64,000 nt of DNA from Rhipicephalus microplus (GCF_043290135.1 NC_134700.1:241555088-241619087), one strand, 5' to 3'. Positions 37,166 to 49,188 are shown, counted from the first letter of the stretch. Made by a program: numbers and translations. Notes: generated by a model not told the origin, from the letters alone.

Positions 37166-37404
37166 CCCCGCCGCGGTGGTCTAGTGGCTAAGGTACTCGG
37201 CTGCTGACCCACAGGGCGCGGGTTCGAATCCCGGCTGCGGCGGCTGCATTTCCGATGGAGGCGGAAATGTTGTAGGCCCGTGTGCTCAGATTTGGGTACA
37301 CGTTAAAGAATCCCAGGTGGTCGAAATTTCCGGAGCCCTCCCCTACGGCGTCTCTCATAATCATGTGGTGGTTTTGGGACGTTAAACGCCACATATCAAT
37401 ATCA
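37166..37404 (+). mobile_element. Ruka-like tRNA-derived SINE, full length
   Basis: Best-preserved copy. The tRNA-like head begins 'ccccgccgcggtggtctag', with A-box-like 'tggtctagtggc' (about 37178) and a near-consensus B box 'ggttcgaatcc' (about 37222). The body carries 'ggcccgtgtgctcagattt', 'cacgttaaagaatccc' and a GGAGCCCT segment, and the 3' end is 'acgccacatatcaatatca'. It is flanked by a perfect 13-bp duplication (37153-37165 and 37405-37417), the signature of target-primed insertion using a LINE machinery. Little divergence and the intact duplication imply a young insertion. Confidence 0.95.
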
Positions 37405-37417
37405 ACTTCGCTCAGCG
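37405..37417. repeat. Target-site duplication of Ruka SINE, right
   Basis: Exact copy of 37153-37165 directly after the SINE 3' end. Confidence 0.9.
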
Positions 37418-39198
37418 AAGCAGAGGTGCAATCGCTCATGCGCTCTCGCTTGGACGTAAGCGAGCAATCGGAGCGAAGCTCCGTTTAGGCGACCTGTAAT
37501 CGAAGCGTGTAGCGTGTTTATCGTTACCGCTAGCGATAAGTGTCGAGTTCGCGCCCTCCAGAACGCGTGCGTCGACTGACCGCATTTTCCAAGATGGCTG
37601 CCTCCAGTGTTCAACGGGGTCCCTACGTGCATGGTGGCTTCATGTTCAGCTGCTCTGCGCAAGCCGCGAAAGCGCTCTCACAAATACAGTCCTTTGTGCT
37701 TACTTCAAGTAACCGGATGAAGGATAGTGATACAAGGTAAAGAAGACGACACAGTTGAAGAAACATTCTCTGATGCAATGGCGACCAAATGAACTGAACT
37801 GGCTCTGGAATGCAATCTCGCTGCTGACAATCAGGTGGCTATCTTAAAGTTGATGCTCTATTTTTTTTTTTCAGTGAAATTAACTGGTAACGCATTGTAA
37901 AAACAAATCTCAATACTTCGTGAACGAATGAGTTATGAATACTTGTTTTAATTTGTGAAAGAGAGAATACAGTCTGTAGTTTTATTTAACAAGGCTTAAG
38001 TTGGCCAGAGGGTACTATTACTGTGAAAATGCCGCTCCGAAACAAAAAAAAAACACACATAACTGATGCGAGAAATCGTCCGCCGCTCCACTGCAGTTTA
38101 ACGGGTCAACTCGGAGTTAGGCGGGTTCTAAAAATATGAAACTAAAACGGTCTAATATAAACACACAAAAATGATAGAAATATACACTACGACGTGAACA
38201 AGAACCACGTTATACGGATTCACCACTCACTCCTGGGCGGCGGCGCCTGCTGGCCATTCACATAAAGCTCTTACTGTAAAGAAAAGAAAAAGAGCCAGCG
38301 AGTTAATACAACTTCACTGGATTGCAAGTGACACTCTCTATCGAAACCAATAACTTTACAGGCACCCGCTCTTACTCGACGTTGCGGCGTCTCGCACTGC
38401 TGGAGGTGACCTTCCATATAAACAACTCGCATTTTATGTGTCTGTGTGCGTATGAAGGTGGCGCGGTTGCCCGCAAACTCATATTCTATACGCCAGTGTT
38501 TTTTAAACAAAAATTGAAGACAGCTGCCACTGCCATTGCTTCCTTTGGTGCGACAGCAGCGGCAACACAAGCATACACGCAGTACTTGAGTTACAAAGTG
38601 GCTCTATCAAAACCCGCCGCCGCCAGAAGGCCGGGCTGCTGCTACTGAAGTTGTGTATATTACACTTTTGGTTTTCTATTTTTAAGAACAAATACATGAT
38701 ATGAATGGACTCATACAGAAGAGCACCGTTTTCTATTTCTAAAGCTTCACGGTCCCAGCCTCGTAAATGTCACTCAAGAGTAACAATATTCTAACAGATA
38801 ATCTTAAGCATTAAAAATGGTGACTGCGGCCACGGGCAAGCCACACTTTGAAAGAATAAATACGTGGTCCAACGTACAGAGAGAGAGAGAGGCAGCGCTC
38901 GCATCGCGACTTACAATCAATCGAATTAGACAATAATCGACTTCCACTTCATTGACTGGAATGGAACACGCACTCGCAAGCAATAGAGCCCACAGTGAAT
39001 TGATGTGTGCATACATGTCGCTGAAAGCAAGCTCACTGAATACTTAATGTGCTGAAATTTGTGAACAGGCAGTACGCTATCGAAATATTTTGCAACTGTT
39101 TGCCCTTCTCTGGAAACAACGCGGTAATTGTATTGCATCTGTATGTGTTATGTCGTCTTCAACCATATCAGGCTTAGCTCGATGTTCATTTAGAGATG
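37418..39198. other. No gene seen
   Basis: Somewhat GC-richer just after the SINE, then AT-rich. A GA run lies at about 38879-38893. No domain recognised. Confidence 0.4.
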
Positions 39199-39262
39199 TA
39201 AGGAGTCAAAAATCATTTTGGGACGTTAAACCTCACATATCAAGAGTAAAAAAATCAATCGC
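39199..39262 (+). mobile_element. Ruka-like SINE 3' fragment
   Basis: 'attttgggacgttaaacc' followed by 'tcacatatcaa' matches the last 40-50 bases of the SINEs at 24777 and 37166. Nothing upstream matches the body or head, so only the 3' end is present, a severe 5' truncation. Confidence 0.6.
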
Positions 39263-42200
39263 TGCTCCTTCCCTAAACCATATCTCATAACGTCAATGCT
39301 GCTGATACTTATGATAGCAATGATGATGGAACTGATAATTATTATAGCACTGATAGTTATGATAGCAATGAACAAACGAAGAAAAGAGCTTTGAAATTCC
39401 TGGCGCTAAGCACTCAAGCTTAAAAAAAATTGCAGCACAAGCTCTGAACATTTGTTCTCAATCTTGTGCCTCGCATCTGCGTTTCGCAATCAAATCGACA
39501 CCTCAAGGCCAGCGAAAATCACGCTCTACATCACTAATGTTCGGTATACTTAGAGTATAGACGTGTGACTTTGTGTAGGTACGCGATCTGAAATGTCATC
39601 CCTAACTGATTCATTTCACTTTTTGGCATTGTTTTTCATCTGTATTTCTAAAAACGTAATAAATTAACCTGTGTGTTGTAACTTTTGTTGTTTTTGTTGT
39701 ATTATCTGTCAAATACTTGCTCTTTCTTCACTTTTCATTTTCGCCCTCCGAAGCCGAAAGAAAAGCAACGTTTATTCGTCGTCAGTCAGCGCTATATATT
39801 CGCAATGAAAAGGATGATGTATTAATAGGGCAATCGAATAGTTTCAGGAACACGAATGCACACCTGAGTGGATACCACGCTCAAGACACGCACAAGATAC
39901 CGCACAGAATCAACCTGATCAGCTTAATAATTCCAAATCAAAACATTGTGCTTGTGCTCTGTGCTAATAGTTAGACGACAATATGGCGCGTATCCAGTGA
40001 AGTCGACGCTCTCGGACACTGCAGCATTTGCAGACGTTGGCGGGAACTATCGAGTGGTCAGGTTCTTTTTTATTTAGGTTGCAAACAAAGCTAATTTGAC
40101 AGCGGGTGTGAAATATTAGACTGCATCGACGTCCACGGCATTGGTGACGTTGCTGACACAGCTGAGGTGGAGAATAATGTGCATTGCAGACATCTTGTAA
40201 AGACACGTGCTCGGCTACTAGGTTCAGCGCTTTTTCATTTTCGTCTTCCTTTGTTTCTAATTCTCCTTTTCTGAACTCTCTATCTTCAACTTCACATTCG
40301 TTGATATTTAGTAAGTATTCAATTACCGAAATTCTAATTTAAGCTAACGTTCTATTATTAGAAGTGAGAGCAGCAGTGAACTAACTAAAAAATATTAGGC
40401 TGCACACGAGAATAAATGCAGCGTATTTTGTTTTAACAGAGAAGCAGTTTAGAATACTCTGTTAAAGCAAGGAGCTGAATGCAATGTTAAGGCTACTAAC
40501 CTCTGTCCTTCTCCTCCTCCTCCTGTTTAGGCAAGCCGTAACTTGTGCAGCCTGTCGAGTATGAATCACTTCGCAGCTTCTCACAAAAAAGTGTCATCAC
40601 CATAAACGAATATGGACCTCACAAATCAGGTAAATCTCGGTACTCACCACCACTGCTTCACTAAATATGAAAAAGGCAACGGTTAGCCAGTAAATTTTTG
40701 ATGTGCCAACGGCAAGTTGGACTCTGAGAACGTACTACGGTAGAACACTAGTGAATGGTAAAGGCAGCGGTGGCTGCAAAATGACCTTGAAGTCACAGAA
40801 GGCCTATGCCAACGACTATGTTTCCATGTCGTTTCTGTGACTGTCAGTTGTCTAATTAACTCTTACGTGTCTGTGCTAAGAATCAGAGCAAAAACAACCC
40901 ATCATCACCTAGAAAGAGCCTAGCAGTGTCCAAGGAGCAAGCTAGAACAAAGTGCACCCCCTAGCTAAGGCCTAAAAACCACTTAGAAGTAACCAGAATA
41001 ATCATCATAATTGTTTAGGTTCGCAGTTTCACACCTTGCACGGCTTTGTGCAAGCTTCGCCAAATTCTATGCGCGCTGTTTTGCGGCTCACGGCACTTTC
41101 TTCTGTTGCCGGAACTAAAGGTAATATTAACATTGTTACCTATCTCCAAAATTACTTTAGGGAACTGTTGTTCTAACACGTTGCCTTGTGGTTCGCTGGA
41201 GAAAAAAATTTCGTTGTACATTTGCTCCCCCATTTTACATCCTAAGGCTACCTAAATTTCTGAGGTGTGTCAGAGAGCCCATCTCTTCTAACCTTACCTA
41301 CCTTGCTGTATAGTAGTCGCATACTGTCGGGGCATGATGTGACCTGGAAAGGCACCATGAGACAGTTGTGCACAAACTCTGCTCAAATAAAAATGTCCCA
41401 TCATCAGAGTCAGCTTCAGCTTCTTTCTTTTCGAGCTTATATGCGCGCTGTATTTAAAATAGGTCTGACAAAGGTTACAGTGCAAGGCTTATACCAACTG
41501 AGGATGTATTCTTGGTACTTTCAGAGCTTAGCGCTGTATCAAAATTTTAGCAACCAAGGCACGCCTGAGAAGCAGCTCAGCAAACCAAAACTGACGTCAA
41601 GCTGATTTATTTTTTTAACATTTCTCGCGCGGACAGCAATTATAGCTACGCAATATTGCTTGTTTTTGAATACCAGAATATGCCTTTTTCCTTTTACTAA
41701 CTAGGGTCGAACAAATAATCACTTACGTTTTGACGCTCAAAGGCATTACCTATTCATCCAATCTGGGTAATTCAATATGAATCAACCTATACTTTTTTCT
41801 TTCCTTATATTCCTATTTCTTTCTTGATTCATATATGTCTCAGTCCTCACTTTGATAAACATCGTTGGGCTCCATTAGGGCTCAGCTTTCACTGCGCACA
41901 AAGCCCGCGTTTCTCTAATGACAACTTCCGAACCATCCAATCGCTAATGGATTCAATCCCACAGAAAAGCTGCGGACGTATGCAGGCAGTCAGGGCAAGA
42001 ATTGATTGAAAAGCACTGGCAGTCACGAGAGTAGAAAGTACGGTGAGAAGGCACAGCACGTCTGGGAGTGAAGTGCCAAGTTTGAGGCAGATGGTTGGCA
42101 TTGAGTTCGAGTGATACATCGACTAGGACGAGCGTGAAGGCGTTCTTACTTCACGGCAGGTTGAAGACAGGAGAAGGTGAATGCTATAAGATGACCAATA

Positions 42201-42719
42201 CAGGTGCAATAACAAATGGTATCGTAACTTATCCTGCCTGTTGTAAGCAGATTTTGCACGTATCTAGCGTGAGATGCAGTGCCATGGCATTGGTCACAGT
42301 GGTAGGTCAGACAGAAGGGGAATTTCGAAACTCATTCCTGAAATCGCCTAGAAAGTATGTCTCGTTCTTGTTTTTGCGAAGTTCGTATTCTTGTCATCAA
42401 GCAAGGGCCTGCTTGTCTCTGAAGGCATCAGCAACGTTTTGTTCAACTCAAGTCAGACACTAAAATAGTACTGGCGAATTGAATTAAAATCAGTTATTAG
42501 AAAAGAAAAAAACGAAATATTTTAAAGTTTTTGCATCTGTGTCGAAATATGCAAGTGGCAGTCAGCGTTTATGTGACCTTTGCAGTGACCTCGCTAGTAA
42601 AGACGGCAGGGTCAATGTGAGAGCACGCAAGCACAGGCGGCACAACTCTAATACCTTTCACGGCAGCACGAGTTTACAGATAGCTGTGTGAGAGAAGGAG
42701 AGAAAACTTCTCCGCTGCA
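39263..42719. other. No gene seen
   Basis: Contains an imperfect 'gatagcaatga / gatagttat' repeat near 39310-39370 and a TCC run near 40510. Other open frames are unassigned. Confidence 0.4.
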
Positions 42720-42800
42720 TGCCTTGTGGGAGAGAAGTCTCTCCCGTAAGGCAAAACTCGTGAAACGAGCGAGGAGCGGCTGCTCCTCGCTCGTTTCACG
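42720..42800. other. Two adjacent long hairpins
   Basis: Hairpin 1: 42720-42735 pairs with 42738-42753 (16 positions, two G-U pairs, 2-base loop). Hairpin 2: 42759-42777 pairs perfectly with 42782-42800 (19 bp, 4-base loop). They are separated by five bases. They could be a structured non-coding transcript, a MITE core or a recombination product. No function is assigned. Confidence 0.7.
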
Positions 42801-44105
42801 CGTTGTTTGACGAGGGAGCTTTGCTGTAATTGAACTCCACTTCTCTAGCAGGGCACACAACCCCGAGCCCCTGACTTGGCTCGTGAGCAAATACGCAGTT
42901 GAAATAGCATGCGCTAGTCAGTGGCTCACTGAACATGTTGCTTTATATGAAACAACAGAACGCTCTTTCCTATGGTGGAAGCGAGGATATTTCTTTTTTC
43001 ATCAGTTAAAGCATTTCTATGTAAACGCCCAGAGTGAGCCAGAATAGTGAGTGGGGTTACAGTACGGGAGCTGATATGTCTTTGGTGTTATGAGCGCTCG
43101 TGGTCGGTACCTATATTTAATTGCTTTCGTGTCTCTTCTCAACTCTACGGGTTTCCGTCTGACTCTAGAATTCACAAATCCTATTTTAAAGCTTAACGAC
43201 TTCAAAATTACACGTATAACACAAAGCCTAAACAATGTTCACATAAAATATTCTTTACTTAAACCTTCACTTGACTTCGTCTTCGTTTGGTTGCACCTAA
43301 GTTCTGCAATAATACCAGCCACCCAATGAGTAGCTTTTTCTATTGGTTCACATAAGCTTCTTCATATTGTCGCCGCGCATAGCTGCACGTAAGCCTACAC
43401 ATCCGTTCTTAATGAAGCTTTGATAAGCTGCTCGGAAACGCAGTTGGAACGTTAATAGAGCATTCGTTTTTTCCGTATTTGCCCGTAAAGGGTTTTAGCG
43501 AAAATTCAAGGTGCTAAAGCAGTAAACTAAGCAGCCAACCATTACTGTTATTTTCTTCCTACTTCGATGTTTTCGGCACCAATTTCTGCTGAACATGAGG
43601 TCATGACTTCGCGATGCATGTGATTCACGTTGTGACATGTGATTCGCATTCTGCTGCTGATATCAGCAGCGTGTAATGCTCCCAATCTGCCTGGCGCAAA
43701 CAGCTTTGCGCATCTGCCCAATCAATTGGGCTTTTTGGCAAGAAGTGCCCAGTTTACTCAGATAGAAACGAGCCCCCTCGACAACCATCTTAGGACGCCA
43801 TCAGAGACTACCTTCGCGGCTGATAGGGACCTGAAAACGGCGCGTGAACAGGGCACAGAACGCGTAAAGTCTGAAAGACATGTGATGGGAGCCATAGGGC
43901 ATGGCGACACGAAAGTATACGATCTGTTTCGTTTATCTACTGGTTACACAGAGATACGCTAGGGAAAACGCTTTCGTTTCCACAATGTTTGCCTAATTGT
44001 GGTGAGGTGCCCTCGGCTGCTGTGGCCAATGTGTTACGATCTATCTCTGTCTGTGGTAAAACTGCTATTGCAAGCTCGTGAAATTAAAACAAACCCTGGT
44101 CTTTA
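42801..44105. other. No gene seen
   Basis: Short open frames only, including one of 107 codons at 43639-43962 with no recognisable domain and no repeat match within the window. Confidence 0.4.
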
Positions 44106-44109
44106 TTTG

Positions 44110-45240
44110 TCTCACCTTTAAAAGCAGCTTCAGCAAACAGACGACGACATGAAGTAAATCAAAGATCAATTTAATCCATACAAAAATATTAGAAGAACAA
44201 ACCATTTTGAATAACAAGATCTCGTCATACAAAGACACCCTTCAAAAAGTTGTAACATCCTTCGAGTTGAATATTGACGATTTGGGAAATCGCCCCAGAA
44301 GACCAAGCTCAGTTCTGCACGGCCATTGAGAAGGGAAAACAACGACTCGCTGGAAGAACTAGTTTCTGAAAATGCTTTAGAGGAATCGATGACGATTGAT
44401 CCCGTAGCCGTTCAGAGAATTCAGCAGAAAGACCTAAAAGTGCAACTACGCTCTCTGTGATTGGCGGGCCTTTCTGAAACTGTGTAGTTAGTACACCCTT
44501 TTTTGTGTGTGTTTGTGTGTTTGTGTGCTTGTTTTACCGTGCAAGCAGGAGCACTTCTTTCTTCTCCTTTTTCTCTCTCCCTACACCCTCTTTCTTGCCC
44601 TTATGTCCCCACCACCACGCTGGGTGGCAAATGAGATGCTATTACTGGTTAACCTACTGACCTTCTTCTTCATCTCTCTTTCTTTTTAGATAGGCAAACA
44701 GAGATATAATAATTACTCCTATTTATCGAACTTCTTGACTGCAGAAACAAAACTAAAGCTTAGAATTATTACAAAATAAAGCGCACCATGAACACTTCGA
44801 ACGAAGAGAGCGTGGGAATAGAAACAAATTCACGAAACGCAGCTAAGACTAGAAAAGAGACCAGGGATAAGGCAGCTCAAAATTTTGACAAAGTGCGCAT
44901 AACCAGTGAATTCTCCATATGGAATCGTGACAAGGAAGATATGTTCCTCAAACAACACCTGCCTTGAAAGGAGAAATGAAAAGACTTACAGAAGTGAGCC
45001 ATGGGCGTATCACTTTAGGCTTCACCGCCTGCATCAGTGGCAGAAATAACAATTCAGAACATCAATCTTGATAGCCTACTACACAAGCTAACCTACCTTC
45101 AATGTTTTACACTTCCTAACAATTCAAATTTCCTAACTATGACGGAAACATGGCTAAACGAAGCTGTGAATGATTTTAAAATAGCTTGACCTGAATTTTT
45201 TCGCATACCCAAATATACGCCAACATGCGGTTGTAGGTGG
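44110..45240 (+). pseudogene. CR1/L2-like non-LTR retrotransposon remnant
   Basis: Three decayed blocks lie in order. At about 44275-44455 there is an ORF1-like stretch: DDLGNRPRRPSSVLHG, then after a frameshift NDSLEELVSENALEE and IDPVAVQRIQQKD. At about 44860-44970 there is a later ORF1-like block: DKAAQNFDKVRITSEFSIWN. At about 45070-45190 the start of the endonuclease appears: LLHKLTYLQCF, then NFLTMTETWLNEAVNDFKIA, with the TETWLN catalytic-Glu motif. A TGA follows near 45187. The reverse transcriptase is absent. A pyrimidine-rich block at about 44465-44700 separates the ORF1 pieces and may be a later insertion. Assignment to CR1/L2 is by motif resemblance. Confidence 0.6.
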
Positions 45241-46261
45241 CCAAAATGAGAAAGCACAAAACTCATTTCACAATTCTTACAGATGTCGAGAGCTGAGTGG
45301 AGACAATTTTTAGTCGATTATATTCTTCTTTCCAACCAATCGTCGTTGGGTACGCCTATCATAGCTTGTGTCTACTTTGGTTACTTTATCTTTCTCTATA
45401 GTAAAAGTTGTATCAATCATATAAGAAAAGCACACATGCACACACAAAATAAATCTCTAACCTATTATGCGCTTCTGCACCCTTTGACAGTTGTGTATCT
45501 TGAGTTGCAGTTATTTACTAGTGACCATGTAGCGTTGCATGTTGTTCATAAAACAAAAATGTACATTACATTACTACCAAAAATAAGACTAAATTAGTAT
45601 GGCTGTATGATTTCGTTGACACATTTCATTTATCTATTCTATATGCTTGTCCTCCCTACAATAACCTCTCCTTAAGAATGGCAGTATGAATAAATAAAAA
45701 GTAACAATATACTTAGCTCACCAAAAAATAAGTCTCGTTAAATTGTACAATTGTTGAAGCATGGTACAATTGTTCAGCTTTGTGTTTTGTTATCACTGAA
45801 GGCAATTATAAATAGTAGCTTTTTATTCTAAACATCGCTTTTTGGCATACCAAGGATACATAAAAACGACAGGAACTCATCAGCCACAAATAAACAACTT
45901 TTACTCATGTATAAAATTTAACAAGGATCGGTGGAAAGGTCCTCGGATTCTTGTTAATGGTAGTTAAGATGGTAGTTAATAACAAGGTAACACTGATCAG
46001 AAGGCACATCAGCAATTGGGAAATGGACAACATATGGGTTCGTACACAGCGGGAAAGAGAAAATTAATTGTTTAAGAAGGAAGGCATAACTGTATTCTGT
46101 CTTCTATAGTTTCTGCCAAATATTGATGGTTGATCTTCAACTGCTTATCGTTATATATATTTCAATGTGAACAAAGTGTGCAACCTAAGAACGCTACAAA
46201 AAACATTGCTCACCGTTAACTTTTTTGGACATTTGCGAAATATTTTAGGCAGAACGCAAAT
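45241..46261. other. No gene seen
   Basis: AT-rich and unassigned. A frame at 45283-45597 has no recognisable domain. Confidence 0.4.
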
Positions 46262-46377
46262 AAATTGGGGGACCCTTAAGCTTTGTGTTTGTGTTTAAAA
46301 GGTGAAGGCGATAGCGCTATTCTGTCCCAAGTGCGTATTCCAAATGCTTAGTGCATGAAAATTTTTTTGAATTCACT
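46262..46377. repeat. Left arm of an older repeat hosting RTE copy B
   Basis: 'gtttaaaaggtgaaggcgatagcgctat' (about 46292-46320) is an imperfect inverted match of 'aacgctatcgcgttaaaac' at about 49681-49700. This suggests that copy B and the adjacent tRNA-derived repeat sit inside an older element with inverted ends. Confidence 0.35.
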
Positions 46378-49188
46378 AACCTGAACTTGGCAACGTTTAA
46401 CGCTAGAACCTTATCTAGTGAGGGAAGTCTAGCTGTACTATTCGAGGAGCTAGAGGGTGTTAAATGGGATATAATAGGGCTCAGTGAGGTTAGGAGGACA
46501 GATGAGGCCTATACGGTGCTACAGAATGGGCACGTCCTTTGCTACAGGGGCTTGGCAGACAGAAGAGAACTGGGAGTGGGGTTCCTAATTCACAGAAACG
46601 TAGCTGGCAACATAGAGGAATACTATAGCATTAATGAAAGGGTGGTAGGTATCGTAATTAAACTGAATAAAAGATACAAAATGAAGGTAGTACAGGCTTA
46701 CGCGCCCACATCCAGCCATGATGACGCTTCAGTTGAAAGCTTCTATGAAGACGTGGAATCGGCAATGAGTAAGGTAAAAACACAGTATACTATAGTGATG
46801 GGCGACTTTAATGCAAAGGTAGGGAAGAAGCAGGCTGGAGACCAGGCAGTAGGAGATTATGGCATCGGTACTAGAAACGCCAGAGGAGAGCTACTAGTAG
46901 AATTCGCAGAACGCAATAATTTACAGATTTTGAATACCTTCTACCGAAAACGAGAAAACCGCAAGTGGACATGGAGGAGCCCTAATGGCGAAAATAAGAA
47001 CGAAATAGACTTTATAATGAGTGCACACCCTGGAATCGTGCAGGATGTGGAAGTGATTGGCAAGGTACGATGCAGTGACCATAGAATGGTACGGTCTCGA
47101 ATTCGCCTAGACTTGAAGAAGGAACGACAGAAACTGATACGCAAGAAGCCAATCAATCAGCTTGCACTGAGAGGGAAAGTACAGGAATTCAGAGTGTCGC
47201 TGCAGAACAGGTACTCGGCTCTTAGTGAGGAAACCAACCTTAGCGTAGATACAATGAATGATAATCTGACGAGTATCATTACGGAGTGTGCAGTGGAAGT
47301 TGGAGGCAGGGTAGTTAGACAGGACACTGGCAAGCTTTCTCAGGAAACGAAGAACCTAATTAAGAAGCGTCAAATCATGAAAGTGTCAAGTACAACAGAC
47401 AAAATAGAACTGGCAGAGCTTTCGAAGTTGATTAATAGCCGTAAGGTATGCGATGTAAGAAGGTATCACATGGAGAGAATTGAACACGCTCTGAAAAACG
47501 GAGGAAGTGTCAAAGCATTGAAGAGGAAACTTGGGATAGGCAAAAGTCGGATGTATGCACTAAGGGACAAAGAAGGCAAAATAACTACCAATATGGATAG
47601 GATAGTTAAAATAGCGGAGGAGTTTTACAGAGATCTGTACAGTAGCCGAGACAACCACGACCTTAATACTATAAGAACTAGCAGTAACCCAGATTACACC
47701 CCACCAGTAATAATAGAAGAAGTCAGAAAAGCTTTCGAGAGCATGCAAAGAGGCAAAGCTGCTGGTGAGGATCAGGTAACATCAGATCTGCTGAAAGATG
47801 GAGGACAGATTGTGTTAGAAAAACTAGCCACCCTGTTTACGATGTGTCTCCTGACGGGAAGAGTACCAGAGTCTTGGAAGAACGCTAACATCATCCTAAT
47901 ACATAAGAAAGGAGATGACAAGGACTTGAAGAATTACAGGCCGATCAGCTTGCTCTCTGTAGTATACAAGCTATTTACAAAGGTAATTGCTAACAGAGTA
48001 AAGAAAACATTAGAGTTCAATCAACCAAAGGAACAAGCAGGATTTCGAACAGGCTACTCAACAATTGACCACATTCATACTATCAATCAGGTAATAGAGA
48101 AGTGCTCAGAGTATAACCAGCCACTATACATAGCCTTCATAGATTACGAGAAGGCGTTTGATTCAGTAGAAATATCAGCCGTCATGCAAACACTGCGGAA
48201 TCAGGGCGTAGATGAAGTATATATAAACATTCTGGAAGAAATCTACAGGGGATCAACTGCTACCATAGTGCTTCATAAAGAAAGCAACAGAATACCAATC
48301 AAGAAGGGTGTAAGGCAGGGGGACACAATCTCCCCAATGCTATTTACCGCGTGCTTACAGGAGGTTTTCAGAAGCCTAGAATGGGAACAGTTAGGGATAA
48401 GAGTCAATGGAGAACACCTTAGTAACCTGCGCTTCGCCGATGACATTGCATTGCTGAGTAACTCAGGGGACGAATTGCAACTCATGATTAAGGAGTTAGA
48501 CAAGGAGAGCAGAAAGGTGGGTCTTAAAATTAATCTTCAGAAAACGAAAGTAATGTACAACAACCTCGGAAAGGAGCAGCGCTTCGAGATAGGTAATAGT
48601 GCACTTGAAGTTGTAAAACACTATGTCTACTTAGGGCAGGTAATAACTGCAGAGCCAAACCACGAGAGTGAAGTAACTAGAAGAATAAGAATGGGGTGGA
48701 GCACATTCGGCAAGCACTCTCAAATTATGACAGGTAGATTGCCACTATCCCTCAAGAGGAAGGTATATAACAGCTGTATCTTGCCGGTACTTAGCTACGG
48801 AGCAGAAACCTGGAGACTTACAAAGTGGGTTCAGCTTAAATTGAGGACGACGCAGCGAGCAATGGAAAGAAAAATGGTAGGTGTAACCTTAAGAGACAAG
48901 AAGAGAGTAGAGTGGATTAGGGAACAAACGGGGGTTAAGGATATCATAGCTGAAATCAAGAAGAAGAAATGGACATGGGCAGGGCATGTAGCGCGTAGAC
49001 AGGATAACCGCTGGTCATTAAGGGTAACTGACTGGATTCCCAGAGAAGGGAAGCGGGTTAGGGGGAGACAGAAGGTTAGGTGGGCAGATGAGATTAAGAA
49101 GTTTGCGGGTATAAATTGGCAGCAGCAAGCACAGGACCGGGTTAACTGGCGGAACATGGGAGAGGCCTTTGTCCTGCAGTGGACGTAG
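46315..49188 (+). CDS. RTE-clade endonuclease/reverse transcriptase ORF, copy B
   Basis: Uninterrupted frame to the TAG at 49186-49188. Residues are numbered from the GTG at 46351, giving 945. APE-type endonuclease: TFNARTL (15-21), catalytic Glu in LSEVRR (46), MGDFNAKVG (Asp152, Asn154), SDH (242-244). Reverse transcriptase: NYRPISLLSVVYKLF, FIDYEKAFD (596-604), GVRQGDTISP, and the FADD active site at 695-698. The C-terminal part has SYGAETWRLT and a WAGHVARRQ block followed by GRQKVRW, as in RTE/BovB-type elements. It nicks target DNA and reverse-transcribes its RNA. No in-frame ATG precedes the endonuclease: the frame is open from 46315 but the element-specific part begins at 46378, and the first in-frame ATG is after residue 100. 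So the catalytic motifs look intact but the translation start is missing. Confidence 0.9.
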   Translation, partial: RYSVPSAYSKCLVHENFFEFTNLNLATFNARTLSSEGSLAVLFEELEGVKWDIIGLSEVRRTDEAYTVLQNGHVLCYRGLADRRELGVGFLIHRNVAGNIEEYYSINERVVGIVIKLNKRYKMKVVQAYAPTSSHDDASVESFYEDVESAMSKVKTQYTIVMGDFNAKVGKKQAGDQAVGDYGIGTRNARGELLVEFAERNNLQILNTFYRKRENRKWTWRSPNGENKNEIDFIMSAHPGIVQDVEVIGKVRCSDHRMVRSRIRLDLKKERQKLIRKKPINQLALRGKVQEFRVSLQNRYSALSEETNLSVDTMNDNLTSIITECAVEVGGRVVRQDTGKLSQETKNLIKKRQIMKVSSTTDKIELAELSKLINSRKVCDVRRYHMERIEHALKNGGSVKALKRKLGIGKSRMYALRDKEGKITTNMDRIVKIAEEFYRDLYSSRDNHDLNTIRTSSNPDYTPPVIIEEVRKAFESMQRGKAAGEDQVTSDLLKDGGQIVLEKLATLFTMCLLTGRVPESWKNANIILIHKKGDDKDLKNYRPISLLSVVYKLFTKVIANRVKKTLEFNQPKEQAGFRTGYSTIDHIHTINQVIEKCSEYNQPLYIAFIDYEKAFDSVEISAVMQTLRNQGVDEVYINILEEIYRGSTATIVLHKESNRIPIKKGVRQGDTISPMLFTACLQEVFRSLEWEQLGIRVNGEHLSNLRFADDIALLSNSGDELQLMIKELDKESRKVGLKINLQKTKVMYNNLGKEQRFEIGNSALEVVKHYVYLGQVITAEPNHESEVTRRIRMGWSTFGKHSQIMTGRLPLSLKRKVYNSCILPVLSYGAETWRLTKWVQLKLRTTQRAMERKMVGVTLRDKKRVEWIREQTGVKDIIAEIKKKKWTWAGHVARRQDNRWSLRVTDWIPREGKRVRGRQKVRWADEIKKFAGINWQQQAQDRVNWRNMGEAFVLQWT

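Noticed and set aside
37166..37240. Possible true tRNA gene, from good A and B boxes and 'ggttcgaatcc'
   Set aside because: The sequence continues into the SINE body, has a target-site duplication, and similar heads recur at 5.7 and 24.8 kb. It is a SINE head.
46351..46353. Start codon of the 945-codon RTE ORF
   Set aside because: The codon is GTG and lies in DNA not shared with copy A, so it is unlikely to be a real initiation site.
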